From Salisediminibacterium beveridgei (lineage in GTDB: Bacteria; Bacillota; Bacilli; Bacillales; Salisediminibacteriaceae), in assembly GCF_001721685.1 (NCBI RefSeq), contig NZ_CP012502.1, forward strand, positions 2,356,001 through 2,420,000: a DNA stretch of 64,000 nt, given 5' to 3'. Position numbers and translations under genes: made by a program. The notes below the pieces were generated by a model, which worked only from the letters and a program-made list of their open reading frames with translations, was not told the DNA's origin and did not search any database. Shown in pieces: positions 53,117-61,778 of the stretch (position 1 is the stretch's first letter; each line of letters begins with the position of its first letter).

Positions 53117-53144
53117 AGCGCTCTCCCAATAGAGGGAAAGCGCC
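53111..53144 (-). terminator. TPP-controlled terminator of the thi operon
   Basis: On the minus strand GGCGCTTTCCCTCT and GGGAGAGCGCTTTTTTG; a GC-rich stem followed by six T. It is the expression platform between the TPP aptamer and tenI. Confidence 0.85.
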
Positions 53145-53167
53145 AGAGTTTATAGATCTGTCTATCT

Positions 53168-53262
53168 GCTCACTTCCCTACGCCAGTGTTAACTGGATCA
53201 GGTTCAAGGAGTCCCGAAGTCTTACTCCGATCTCAGCCCTCTTAAAAGGCACCTCCAGTGAA
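53168..53262 (-). promoter_or_regulatory. TPP (THI-box) riboswitch
   Basis: The minus strand carries CACTGGAGGTGCC, GGGCTGAGATCGG, GAACCTGATCCAGTTAACAC and TGGCGTAGGGAAGTGA in the TPP aptamer order. It controls the tenI-thiO-thiS-thiG-thiF operon through the terminator at 53111-53144. Confidence 0.95.
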
Positions 53263-53320
53263 TCTATTTTGCTGTGATTTCATGGTACTAAATTGACCGT
53301 TTTGCGTCAACCGAAGCCCC

Positions 53321-54394
53321 TTATACCCGTTCCGGTTCGGAATGGCGGTTTCGAAAGCCGGACACGATCCGGTCAAGCATGTCCCGGTCCATCGCCAGAC
53401 TGTTCAGATGCATTCGCTCCAGCAGCACCTTCGTATTCTTGTCCGCAAAGTCGATGGTCCGGTTCAAATACGGCTCAAACACAGCCAGCGGTTCATTCAT
53501 TTTCTGCTCGAGTTTTGACAGCTGATCCGTCTCGTTAAATGGGATCCATTCAAGCTCTTTAAAATTGAATCCGTCCCGAATCGCCGACATGATCATGCCA
53601 TTTGTCGGTGGAGACGGGTTTGTAATGTTGTAGATCGAGCCATTGCTGCTGTTTGTCAACGCACCGGTAATAATGTCAGCAACATAATCAACCGGTACGA
53701 GGTGGGTTTTGTCCTCTTCACTGATCACAATCTTAAATGAATCGAGTGTTGACTGGCGCTTCTTCTGCACATGCCGCTTCATCAATTCGACGGCACGCAT
53801 CACGCCATAAAGACCGAATGTTGAGTCCGCTTCTCCGGTTTCGCTGTTTCCGACTATGATTGCCGGACGAAGAACGGCTACATGAAAACGGTCCTGATAC
53901 GCCATGACTTCGTGTTCTGCATAGCATTTGCTTTCTTCATACGCATTGACAAAATCCCGGTTTTCCGGGGGATAGAGGGATTCAACTCCCGCATTGTCCA
54001 TGCCAAGAGTATACGCTGTACTCACATGAAGAAAGGTTTTCACGTCCAGACGATCGGCTATGTGTAGCAGCTCTTTCGTGCCTTCATAATTGATTTGAAA
54101 TACCCGGTCACGTTCTGAAGCGTCAAATGATAAATACGCGGCTGAATGAATCACACTGTCGATTTCGCCTGAAAGAGCCGTGATCCGGTTTTCTGTCAAT
54201 CCGCCTGACGGTTTCATCAAGTCTCCGAACACAAATCGAACCGCTTTCTGTGTTTTGGAAGACAGTGTTTTCAGCCATTCGTTTGCCTTCGCTTCGTTTC
54301 GGATTAACGTATAAACGGTATGACCTTTTTGGGCGAGGCGTTCTGCAATATCGGTGCCCAGAAATCCGGTCGCGCCTGTTAATAGTACATTCAT
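53321..54394 (-). CDS. Thioester-reductase-like extended SDR
   Basis: A 357-residue NAD(P)-binding protein of the male-sterility/thioester reductase family. Rossmann motif LTGATGFLGTDIA at the N-terminus, an HSAAYLSF region near residue 85, active site YEESKCYAE near 133, and LRPAIIVGNSETG near 155. Reductive release of acyl thioesters or fatty acyl reduction is the family theme; no NRPS or acyl ligase is nearby, so the substrate is open. ATG 54394 follows AAGGGAG. Confidence 0.83.
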   Translation of the reverse strand: MNVLLTGATGFLGTDIAERLAQKGHTVYTLIRNEAKANEWLKTLSSKTQKAVRFVFGDLMKPSGGLTENRITALSGEIDSVIHSAAYLSFDASERDRVFQINYEGTKELLHIADRLDVKTFLHVSTAYTLGMDNAGVESLYPPENRDFVNAYEESKCYAEHEVMAYQDRFHVAVLRPAIIVGNSETGEADSTFGLYGVMRAVELMKRHVQKKRQSTLDSFKIVISEEDKTHLVPVDYVADIITGALTNSSNGSIYNITNPSPPTNGMIMSAIRDGFNFKELEWIPFNETDQLSKLEQKMNEPLAVFEPYLNRTIDFADKNTKVLLERMHLNSLAMDRDMLDRIVSGFRNRHSEPERV

Positions 54395-54573
54395 GAAGAA
54401 AACTCCCTTTATTAAACTCATTGCTTCGCTATCAATCAATGTTGATTTCACTAACTTCCGGCGGACGCTTATCTCTCGGGGGTCGCCGCCTGCGCTCATT
54501 CAATCCTGCGATCAACAACCATCTTTAACACAGCCAAATGCATAAAATGGCATGATAAGATTCATTACCCTTC

Positions 54574-54601
54574 ATTCTACTAAATCATGCATGGCTGTCA
54601 A
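54574..54601 (-). promoter_or_regulatory. Sigma-A promoter of the thioester-reductase-like gene
   Basis: On the minus strand TTGACA (54596-54601), a 16-bp spacer and TAGAAT (54574-54579). The rest of 54395-54753 shows only the opposing region before the patatin gene. Confidence 0.7.
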
Positions 54602-54753
54602 TCAAAGTGGCGTTTCGCTGCTGATTGGAGAAATGTTTCAGGCTTTATTTGGATGTCATCCACCATCAGGTTTCATTTCCGTCAAAAGGGGTAGTGAAGT
54701 TATGCCTTTAACGCTGCTTTCAGTCTCGAAAAATAAAAAGGGGAGTGGTCATC

Positions 54754-56034
54754 ATGAATGGGTTTAATCTGGCTTTTTCTGGCGGCGGTTTTCGTGCAGC
54801 TTTTTTCTGTCTCGGTGCCTATCGAAGACTCGTTCAGCTCGGGATACACGATCAGGCGAAAATGATCAGCACTGTGTCAGGTGGCAGCATAACCGCAGCA
54901 GTCATTATGAAAGAGCTGAGTAAAGGACCCTTTCATGATTTACACGATTTTGATGCTCGTGTGAAAACACCGATGAAAGAATTCGGCAGCAAAGGTTTCC
55001 GTAATAAAGTCATCCGTCATGCTATCCTTCCACCACGTTGGCCATTTTGGCCAGTTTTACCCCGTTCCAGATTCAGCAGGCATGCCCCCATCACACTTGA
55101 AAAGACTTTACTGAGTAAATTACTGATGGACGGTGAGAGCAGGAATGGGTTGATGATGGACCAGCTCCCCCCACATCCTGTATGGATTTGTAACGCTACA
55201 AATCTTCACACTCTGAAAAGAATTTCCTTCAGCAGAACAAAAATCCGTGACGAAGTTTTCGGAGATTCCCGCGATGTATCGGATATTTCCATCGCTCAGG
55301 TCGTTGCTGCTTCAGCTGCTTTTCCGTTGCTGTTTGACCCGATAAACCTGAATGTGAAAGATCGCTCCTTTGATAAGACCAAAAAACAATATTCATTTTT
55401 CCGGCTGACTGATGGAGGCGTCTATGACAACCTCGGTTCAGAAGAATTTCTGACGAAAACCGATAAGCAATTGAAAAATCCTGAGCCGTATATGATTTTC
55501 GACGCTTCTGCACGGCGAAAGCCATGGAGCAGTGACAAAAGAGTGACCTGGACTGAAAGGCAGTTAAGAGTATTGAGCGTGAGTATGGATCAAGTGGCGG
55601 AATTAAGAAAGAAACTGATCCGAAAACATGATTCCAAAGGGGTTCAATTGCTCAATGTTGAAACGATCAATGAAAATAAATGGTTTCAGACGAACTACTG
55701 GCAACATTATTTTAAGCTCAAAGGGGTAAACCGCCATCTCGATCTTCCTTCCTATCCAGATGATTACGCTGATATCGAAAGAATGCTCGCCGATGTGCGG
55801 ACAGACTTGGATAAATTCAGCGAGATCGAAATGGAGATGCTCATGTGGGCAGGTGCCTTGAGAGCCGATCTTGGATCCAAGGTGCTGTTTTCCGCTGAAG
55901 AATTTGATAAGATGCCTCTAAAGGTCCCCCGTCATGAGGTACCGGATATTGCAGATTACAACCCTGGGAATCTGAATTTAGAAGCGATACGAAATGGGCT
56001 GAAAAATTCACACAAACGTCGGATCATAAGATGA
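54754..56034 (+). CDS. Patatin-like phospholipase
   Basis: A 426-residue patatin. The oxyanion loop SGGGFRAAFF is at residues 8-17, the nucleophile serine in TVSGGSITAA near residue 42 (first Gly of GxSxG replaced by Thr-Val), and the dyad Asp in LTDGGVYDN near 218. It should hydrolyse phospholipids or other lipids. ATG 54754 follows AAAAGGGGAGT; an in-frame GTG nine bases earlier lies in the site. No signal peptide. Length beyond the catalytic core suggests a C-terminal helical cap. Confidence 0.88.
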   Translation: MNGFNLAFSGGGFRAAFFCLGAYRRLVQLGIHDQAKMISTVSGGSITAAVIMKELSKGPFHDLHDFDARVKTPMKEFGSKGFRNKVIRHAILPPRWPFWPVLPRSRFSRHAPITLEKTLLSKLLMDGESRNGLMMDQLPPHPVWICNATNLHTLKRISFSRTKIRDEVFGDSRDVSDISIAQVVAASAAFPLLFDPINLNVKDRSFDKTKKQYSFFRLTDGGVYDNLGSEEFLTKTDKQLKNPEPYMIFDASARRKPWSSDKRVTWTERQLRVLSVSMDQVAELRKKLIRKHDSKGVQLLNVETINENKWFQTNYWQHYFKLKGVNRHLDLPSYPDDYADIERMLADVRTDLDKFSEIEMEMLMWAGALRADLGSKVLFSAEEFDKMPLKVPRHEVPDIADYNPGNLNLEAIRNGLKNSHKRRIIR

Positions 56035-56081
56035 TCAAGTGAAGACAGGACAGTTCAGCGGACACAAAAAAGTGACTGAGA

Positions 56082-56178
56082 TTTCTTGTACTTCAGGAAA
56101 GTTTACATTCGCAACAGGATTAAAGTATCAGTGCAACTGAGGCTTTCGCTACTGAAACCAGGCGACAAGCAAAGTTTT
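56082..56178 (+). repeat. Intergenic hairpin repeat, copy D
   Basis: The only copy on the plus strand, downstream of the patatin gene. It begins TTTCTTGTACTTCAGGAAAG, continues GCAACTGAGGCTTTCGC and ends GGCGACAAGCAAAGTTTTT. It shows more drift than A and C. It faces the sbcC 3' end. Confidence 0.8.
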
Positions 56179-56190
56179 TAAAAAAGCGGG

Positions 56191-59100
56191 TCAGGATACG
56201 ATGAATCGCGTTTGACTGTACCCTTCAGGTGTTTTCTTCACCTCGAGGATCGCCGGAAAGACGGTTTTCATTTCCTGGACGTGGGAGATCACGCCGATGG
56301 TCCGACCCGATTTCTGCAGGTCAATCAGGGTATCCATTACCTTGTGAAGCGATTCTTCATCAAGGGAGCCGAAGCCTTCATCGATGAACATCGTATCGAT
56401 GACCACGCCGCCCTGATAGCTTTGAATCACATCAGACATGCCGAGAGCGAGGCTTAATGACGCATTGAATTTTTCCCCACCGGAGAGGGTCTTTACGTCC
56501 CGGTTTTGTCCGGTGTATGCATCATACACATCGAGACTTAAGCCGCTTTGTTTTCCCCGGCTTTCCTGACGGTCGCTTCTGACCAGATGGTACTGGCCAT
56601 TTGAGATCCGGTAAAGCCGCTGATTGGCAGCAGTGATGATATGCTCAAGAAATTCGATTTGAATGTAGCGTTCAAACGAAATCTTACTGCTGTTCTGTCC
56701 ACGGATCATATCGTGAAGGTCGGCAACCACCTGAAAGTTCTCTTCTTTTTCCTTTGTGTTTCTGATGGCTTCTGTGATGTTTGTCATCGCATGCTTGATT
56801 TGGGTGGCCAACTCCGACGTTTTCGTCCACTGCCTGTTTGCTTCTTCAAGCGCCTTCTCCGCGCTTTGAAGTTCGTCTTCCATCGCTTTCAGATCTTTTT
56901 GTTCTTGCCCTGTCAGTTCTTTGTTCAAATCAGCCACTTGCTGGGTCAGGCTTTGCAGATGGCTTTGATGTGTTTCGATTTCCTTTTTCAGACCGTGACG
57001 CATTTCCTCAGCCATGACTGCACTGCGGTAGTCTTCTTCTGACTCGAATCCGGCTTTTTTGATTTCGTTTCTGAATTGATCTTCAGCTTTTTTCGCATTG
57101 GTTTCACTGTCGTTCAGCTGACTCTTTGCCCCTTGAAGAGCGGTTTTCCGGGAGGTTTCTTCCTGGGTGGCATCCGAAAATGATTTTTGCGCTTGGTCCC
57201 AGGCCTGATCCAGTTCTTTTTTCTTGGCTGTCAGCGCCTGAATCTTTTCCTCCATCGCTTTCAGGCTTCGGAGGTCTTCCGGGATTCGGCTGATATTGGT
57301 ATCATACTGCGCCTGTTCGGTTGCGTATTTCAGTTCAAGCTCTTGCAACGATTTTCGCCGTTCCTGAATCGTTTCTGTCAGTGTCGAGAGTTCTTTCTCC
57401 TTCGTTTCCCGTTCCTGGCGCTTCTTCTTCAGCCGTTCTGCTTTGTCATTCAGCCCGTTGATCTCCTCTTTCAGTGCACGAGCCTCTTCAAGATATGCAT
57501 CAAATTGTGCTTTCGCTTCTGATAACTTCGTGAATTCGAAAGCGTCCAAATGCATTTTGTCGGCTTTGATGGCCTCTCCCTTACTTTCCAGGGCCGCTTT
57601 TTCACTCAAATAGACTTCATGGGCTTTGTTCAGAAGGGCTCTCGCCTCATCAAAATCGCTTTTTGTCGGCACTTCATCCTGATGAATCGCTTTATCCGGA
57701 TGCCCGGTGCTGCCACAAACCGGGCATGGTTCCCCGTCATGCAGATGTCTTGCAAGTACCGTTGCCTGGCCTTTAATCCAGCGCTCCTCGAGCCGATCAA
57801 ACTGCTTCTTGTTGGCTTCATAAGCGGCATAAGTCTTCTTAAGATCATTTTGCATGACCGTATAAGCCTCACAGCCGTCCAGATAGGAGCGGAACTTCTT
57901 GCCGGTCTCTGTCATGTCCTTGTACTGATCCTTTTTGGCCGATAGCGTTTCCGTTGCCTGCTCATCTTGTGAGATGACCATTCGCAGCTGTTCAAGATCC
58001 TGTTTCAGCTGGTTTTGCGCTGTTTCGTTTTCACCGAGAACGGATTGTTCCTGCTTCAGTTTCTCATTCAAATGCTTGAGCTGATTGATCTGCCGGTCGG
58101 CGTTTTCCACAATCGGAAACAGCTCCTGATAGTGATTGAGATCCTGTTGGGTTCGTTCCCGTTCAGGCTGCTTCTCTTTTTCCTGATTGTATCGAGACTC
58201 TGCCTCTTCCCGCTGTTTCACGGCAGCCTGTAACTGATCTTCAGCCTGCTTCAACGCTTTCGTTTTGGCTTCTTTGTCCTTCATAGCGTCACGGTGGTAG
58301 GTTTCATAAATGGCAATCGTCGCTGCTTTTTCAGCCTGCTCGAGCTGTTTCTGTTTCACGTTCATTTCAGGCTGTTTCTCCTGAAGCTCTTTCAGTGATT
58401 CTTCTTTTTCCTTGAGCTGATCAAATTTCGCATTGATTTGCTTTGCTTCATGGTAGTCACCGAACATCTTATCGTAGAATTTTTTACGCTGATCGACCTC
58501 TTCTTTGAATGTTTTTGCTTCTGTTTCATAATGATGATGCTCCGAGTCGAGTCCGTCCAATACCTGATCCGGATTCCAGTGCTCCTGCTTGAATACGTCC
58601 GTCAGCCGGGATTCATCACGGTCCGGAATGGCTTCCTGGATATGCGCCAGGTGCTGCTGCATCCGGTCCTGAGCGAGGCTCAGCTCCTTCTCGGCTTCGG
58701 TCCGCTTGGCTTTCATTCTCGTCGTGAACCACTGATACGGCTCGGTGCGGAAAATTTTCCGCAAGATGGCTTCTTTATTATCGGTTTCGGACGTCAACAG
58801 CTTACGGAACTCGCCCTGAGGGAGCATCACGATCTGCTTGAACTGATCTTCTGTCAATCCAACAAGTGCCTGTACCTTGGTATTGATTTCACTGACCATC
58901 TGCCGGTCCACACAGGGAACTTCCCCGTCATCTGTCTGTTCATAAAACTCATACTTCTCCCCCGTGGCACTCTTATTGCCTTCTTTCACATGGGCGAGCT
59001 GTCTGAGGAGGCGGTACCGTCTTCCCTGGAGTTCAAACTCGAATGCCACGCTCGTATGGACATCATCGGATGCGAAGTGGCTTCGCATCATCCGGATTTC

Positions 59101-59286
59101 CCCGCGGTCCTCACCGCTTGCCGATCCGAACAGGGCGAAGCAGATTCCATCGAAGAGGGTTGTCTTCCCGGCACCGGTATTGCCGGAGACGACAAACAGT
59201 TTATGTTCCTTCAGTTCTGTAAAATCAATGATTTCCTGGTCTTTATACGGACCAAATGCCGTCATGGTCAGTCGAATCGGCTTCAT
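56191..59286 (-). CDS. sbcC: SbcC (Rad50-like) ATPase subunit of the SbcCD nuclease
   Basis: A 1031-residue SMC-like ATPase. Walker A GNTGAGKTT at residues 35-43, long coiled coils broken by the zinc hook CPVC near residue 520, then signature LSGGEKF and Walker B MFIDEGFG near 950-985. With SbcD it opens DNA hairpins and cleans double-strand ends. It overlaps sbcD by 4 bp. Full length for the family. Confidence 0.95.
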   Translation of the reverse strand: MKPIRLTMTAFGPYKDQEIIDFTELKEHKLFVVSGNTGAGKTTLFDGICFALFGSASGEDRGEIRMMRSHFASDDVHTSVAFEFELQGRRYRLLRQLAHVKEGNKSATGEKYEFYEQTDDGEVPCVDRQMVSEINTKVQALVGLTEDQFKQIVMLPQGEFRKLLTSETDNKEAILRKIFRTEPYQWFTTRMKAKRTEAEKELSLAQDRMQQHLAHIQEAIPDRDESRLTDVFKQEHWNPDQVLDGLDSEHHHYETEAKTFKEEVDQRKKFYDKMFGDYHEAKQINAKFDQLKEKEESLKELQEKQPEMNVKQKQLEQAEKAATIAIYETYHRDAMKDKEAKTKALKQAEDQLQAAVKQREEAESRYNQEKEKQPERERTQQDLNHYQELFPIVENADRQINQLKHLNEKLKQEQSVLGENETAQNQLKQDLEQLRMVISQDEQATETLSAKKDQYKDMTETGKKFRSYLDGCEAYTVMQNDLKKTYAAYEANKKQFDRLEERWIKGQATVLARHLHDGEPCPVCGSTGHPDKAIHQDEVPTKSDFDEARALLNKAHEVYLSEKAALESKGEAIKADKMHLDAFEFTKLSEAKAQFDAYLEEARALKEEINGLNDKAERLKKKRQERETKEKELSTLTETIQERRKSLQELELKYATEQAQYDTNISRIPEDLRSLKAMEEKIQALTAKKKELDQAWDQAQKSFSDATQEETSRKTALQGAKSQLNDSETNAKKAEDQFRNEIKKAGFESEEDYRSAVMAEEMRHGLKKEIETHQSHLQSLTQQVADLNKELTGQEQKDLKAMEDELQSAEKALEEANRQWTKTSELATQIKHAMTNITEAIRNTKEKEENFQVVADLHDMIRGQNSSKISFERYIQIEFLEHIITAANQRLYRISNGQYHLVRSDRQESRGKQSGLSLDVYDAYTGQNRDVKTLSGGEKFNASLSLALGMSDVIQSYQGGVVIDTMFIDEGFGSLDEESLHKVMDTLIDLQKSGRTIGVISHVQEMKTVFPAILEVKKTPEGYSQTRFIVS

Positions 59287-60440
59287 TGTTCCCGCTCCTC
59301 TCTGGTGAATTCTTCAAGGAGTTCTTTGAAAATGTCTTCGGCACGTCCGGTCAGTTCCTTCCCTTTCACTTCCTGATAGAAGCCTTTAAACAAGGACAGG
59401 TGATCCATCTGATGGCGCTCTTTGGTGGAGGCCGGTGTGAGGGATGCGTGCGGCATGCTCTTCATCTCCCGCTGCACGTGCAGGGCGTTCGGGAACACGG
59501 ACCGGATTTTTTCCATGGGGGATAAGACCGGTGTGTCATCTGTCAGATGGACGAACACATAATCCTCGCTCGGTTCTTTCTCCAAAAGCTCATCAAGACT
59601 CCCTGTCAGAATCCGCAGATCCCGCCTCGGAGTGAGGAACCGTTTTTCTGAAGTCACTTCTCCTGAAGCATCCAGTTCAACTGCAAAAAACCCTTTTTTG
59701 TGCGTCTCTTCAGACGACGAATATTTCAGGGGTGACCCGGCGTAACGGATCGCATCGTGTTTGACAAGATGGGCCTGGTGGAGATGGCCGAGGGCGGTGT
59801 AATGGAAGCCGCTGAAATGCTCGGAGGATACGTGTTCAGCGCCGCCAACGGACAGGGTCCTTTCTGACTCACTGGTGTTCTCTTTCGCTTCACCATGAGG
59901 CGTAACAAAGGCGTGCCCCACAAACACATGCCGGGCATTCGGATCCATCTTTTCCTTGATCAGGGTTGTGATCTTCGCCATGGCATCGTTGTGTGACCGG
60001 ACCTCGTCATCCCCGGTGAGCTGGCGGATCTGGCTCGGGTCGGCGTAAGGGACAAGGTGAAAATGGACTTCTCCGTATTCGTCATTCAGAATCACCGGCT
60101 CCATCGATTCACTCAGCTGACCTGTCACGTGATAGCCTTTTGCTTCCATGATGCTGCTGGCAAAGTTCAGCCGGCTCGGACTGTCGTGATTTCCAGCAAT
60201 CGCAATCACCGGGGTGTTCAGCGTCAAGACGAGGTGCCCGAGGACGTCATCAAGGAGGTTCACGGCCTCCGTAGGCGGGACTGCCCGGTCATATAAATCC
60301 CCGGCAATGATAATGGCGTCGGGCCGTTCGTCTTCGACAGCTTTAATAAATTCGTCCAGTATGTAGGCTTGATCCTCGGTCATATGAATCCCTTGGACCA
60401 ATTTTCCCAGGTGCCAGTCGGCGGTGTGAAAGAGTTTCAT
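59283..60440 (-). CDS. sbcD: SbcD (Mre11-like) nuclease subunit
   Basis: A 385-residue Mn-dependent phosphoesterase. Motifs TADWHLGK near residue 6, AGDLYDR near 48, and GNHDSPSR near 85 carry the metal ligands; FVGHAFV and GHLHQAH follow. ATG 60440 follows GGGGATGG; an upstream in-frame start at 60506 lacks a site. It forms a complex with the following SbcC. Confidence 0.95.
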   Translation of the reverse strand: MKLFHTADWHLGKLVQGIHMTEDQAYILDEFIKAVEDERPDAIIIAGDLYDRAVPPTEAVNLLDDVLGHLVLTLNTPVIAIAGNHDSPSRLNFASSIMEAKGYHVTGQLSESMEPVILNDEYGEVHFHLVPYADPSQIRQLTGDDEVRSHNDAMAKITTLIKEKMDPNARHVFVGHAFVTPHGEAKENTSESERTLSVGGAEHVSSEHFSGFHYTALGHLHQAHLVKHDAIRYAGSPLKYSSSEETHKKGFFAVELDASGEVTSEKRFLTPRRDLRILTGSLDELLEKEPSEDYVFVHLTDDTPVLSPMEKIRSVFPNALHVQREMKSMPHASLTPASTKERHQMDHLSLFKGFYQEVKGKELTGRAEDIFKELLEEFTREEREQ

Positions 60441-60511
60441 TTGGCCATCCCCTTTTTTGCAGCGTTTGATACCCTGATTATACCAAATACAGGACTGGTA
60501 TAACATCCAGG

Positions 60512-60544
60512 ACAGGAAGAACCCCTCGCACGTCGCGAGAGGTT
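60512..60544 (-). terminator. Terminator after the SDR gene, downstream of the 20-bp array
   Basis: On the minus strand CCTCTCGC and GCGAGGGG pair around GACGT and are followed by TTCTTCC. The 20-bp array therefore lies inside the 3' untranslated region of the SDR transcript. Confidence 0.65.
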
Positions 60545-60549
60545 CAGGC

Positions 60550-60709
60550 GTTGCTCGGATATTATGAAAATTGCTGACAAATCAGCGGAGTTGCTGAGAT
60601 CGTGACCCGGTTGCTCATAAATCATGGATGTTGCTCACATCTGTTTGGACTAGCTCACATAGTCAAAGAGTTGCTCAGATCATCGAAGACTTGTTCACAT
60701 CCAGTTTCA
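60550..60709 (+). repeat. Short-period array: eight 20-bp units with TTGCTCA core
   Basis: Eight consecutive 20-bp units begin at 60550; consensus (G/A/C)TTGCTCAxA then about 10 variable bases (one unit reads CTAGCTCACA). No gene overlaps. It sits between the SDR stop at 60716 and its terminator. The core matches that of the 21-bp array at 34215-34340. Confidence 0.88.
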
Positions 60710-60715
60710 TGAATT

Positions 60716-61420
60716 TCACACTGGGCGAACGGCAATTTCATTCACATTGACATGATCCGGCTGGGTCAGGGCGTAAATCACCGCATTGGCAATGTTTTCA
60801 GTCTCCAGCTTCTTGCGGTCACCCCACGAGTATTCGGCAGTGAGGTCCGTTTCCACCATCCCCGGTGCAATGTTCGTTACGCGGATACCGGTTCTGGCCA
60901 GTTCTTTTTCCAGACCGGCAGAAATGGCACGGACGGCAAATTTCGTCGCGCTGTAGACCGTGCTGTTCTTCGACACTTCTAGCCCGGCAACTGAACCGAC
61001 GTTGACGATATGGCCGCTTGAGCGTTCCATCATTGCCGGAAGTACGGAATTGATGCCAAAGAGGACACCTTTTATATTCACGTCGATCATCGTTTCCCAG
61101 TCATCCACTTGTCCAGCGGATACTTGTGACGACAGCATATGCCCGGCATTGTTGACGATGATGTCCACCTGCCCGAATTGTTTTTCTGCCCGTTCGATCA
61201 GCGATTCAATATCGGCGCGGTTCGTCACATCCGTCTTTACGCTAAGCGCTTTTCCGGCCCCTTCGCGAAGAATATCCTTTTCGACCTCGGCAAGCTTTTC
61301 AACTCTGCGTCCAGCGAGCACCACGTTGATGCCTTCCGCTGCAAGTGCCTTGGCAATGCCTGCACCTATACCTGTACCTCCGCCGGTGATGACGGCTGTT
61401 TTACCTTTTAATTCTGTCAT
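60716..61420 (-). CDS. Short-chain dehydrogenase/reductase (YdfG-like)
   Basis: A 234-residue classical SDR. Cofactor motif TGGGTGIGAGIA at residues 11-22, NNAGHML near 88, catalytic YSATK near 152. An Arg pair after beta-2 (GRRVEK) favours NADPH. Similar to serine/3-hydroxy acid dehydrogenases of the YdfG group; exact substrate unknown. Its 3' end carries the 20-bp array and terminator. Confidence 0.88.
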   Translation of the reverse strand: MTELKGKTAVITGGGTGIGAGIAKALAAEGINVVLAGRRVEKLAEVEKDILREGAGKALSVKTDVTNRADIESLIERAEKQFGQVDIIVNNAGHMLSSQVSAGQVDDWETMIDVNIKGVLFGINSVLPAMMERSSGHIVNVGSVAGLEVSKNSTVYSATKFAVRAISAGLEKELARTGIRVTNIAPGMVETDLTAEYSWGDRKKLETENIANAVIYALTQPDHVNVNEIAVRPV

Positions 61421-61504
61421 GAACGTTCATCCTTTCTTGCTGTATCGTTTGAACACTCTATTCTTTATCCTTGAACAGGGTTGTTCAAACCTCGCTGCAC
61501 GCAA

Positions 61505-61684
61505 TCAGAGCTTTGCGCGTTTTTCGTTCAGTTCAGCTAATTCGCTTTCAATGGCGGCGAGCCGCTTCTCCAACGGGTGCATATTCCCGCCGCCGACACT
61601 TTCAAGTTTCTCCAGGTTGTGCTGCAGCTGCATATATTCATCCTTCAATTCCATGATCATCCCATCGATCTGATCTTTATCCAT
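61505..61684 (-). CDS. Small coiled-coil protein, SE1832 family-like
   Basis: A 59-residue protein with a helix-rich sequence (MELKDEYMQLQHNLEKLESVGG, then EKRLAAIESELAELNEKRAKL split by GGGN). It resembles the short SE1832-type proteins of Bacillota that are found as single small genes. ATG 61684 follows AAAGGATG. Function unknown. Confidence 0.75.
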   Translation of the reverse strand: MDKDQIDGMIMELKDEYMQLQHNLEKLESVGGGNMHPLEKRLAAIESELAELNEKRAKL

Positions 61685-61729
61685 GTGTCAACATCCTTTC
61701 TTGAGTCATCAATTGCACCTACAGTGTAC

Positions 61730-61768
61730 CAAAAAACGGCACCTGCTGGAATTCAGCTGGTGCCGCAG
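61730..61768 (-). terminator. Terminator after the second PucR gene
   Basis: On the minus strand GGCACCAGCTG and CAGCAGGTGCC pair around AATTC and are followed by GTTTTTTGG. Confidence 0.85.
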
Positions 61769-61778
61769 TTCAAGAAGA

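Noticed and set aside
54745..56034. Patatin as a CD-NTase-linked (CBASS) effector
   Set aside because: No cyclase or other defence gene lies beside it; neighbours are ordinary metabolic and repair genes.
56191..60440. sbcDC as part of an anti-phage system
   Set aside because: It is the standard housekeeping pair with full-length motifs and no defence gene nearby.
60550..60709. CRISPR array
   Set aside because: The constant part is under 12 bp, spacers are about 10 bp, and no cas gene is near.
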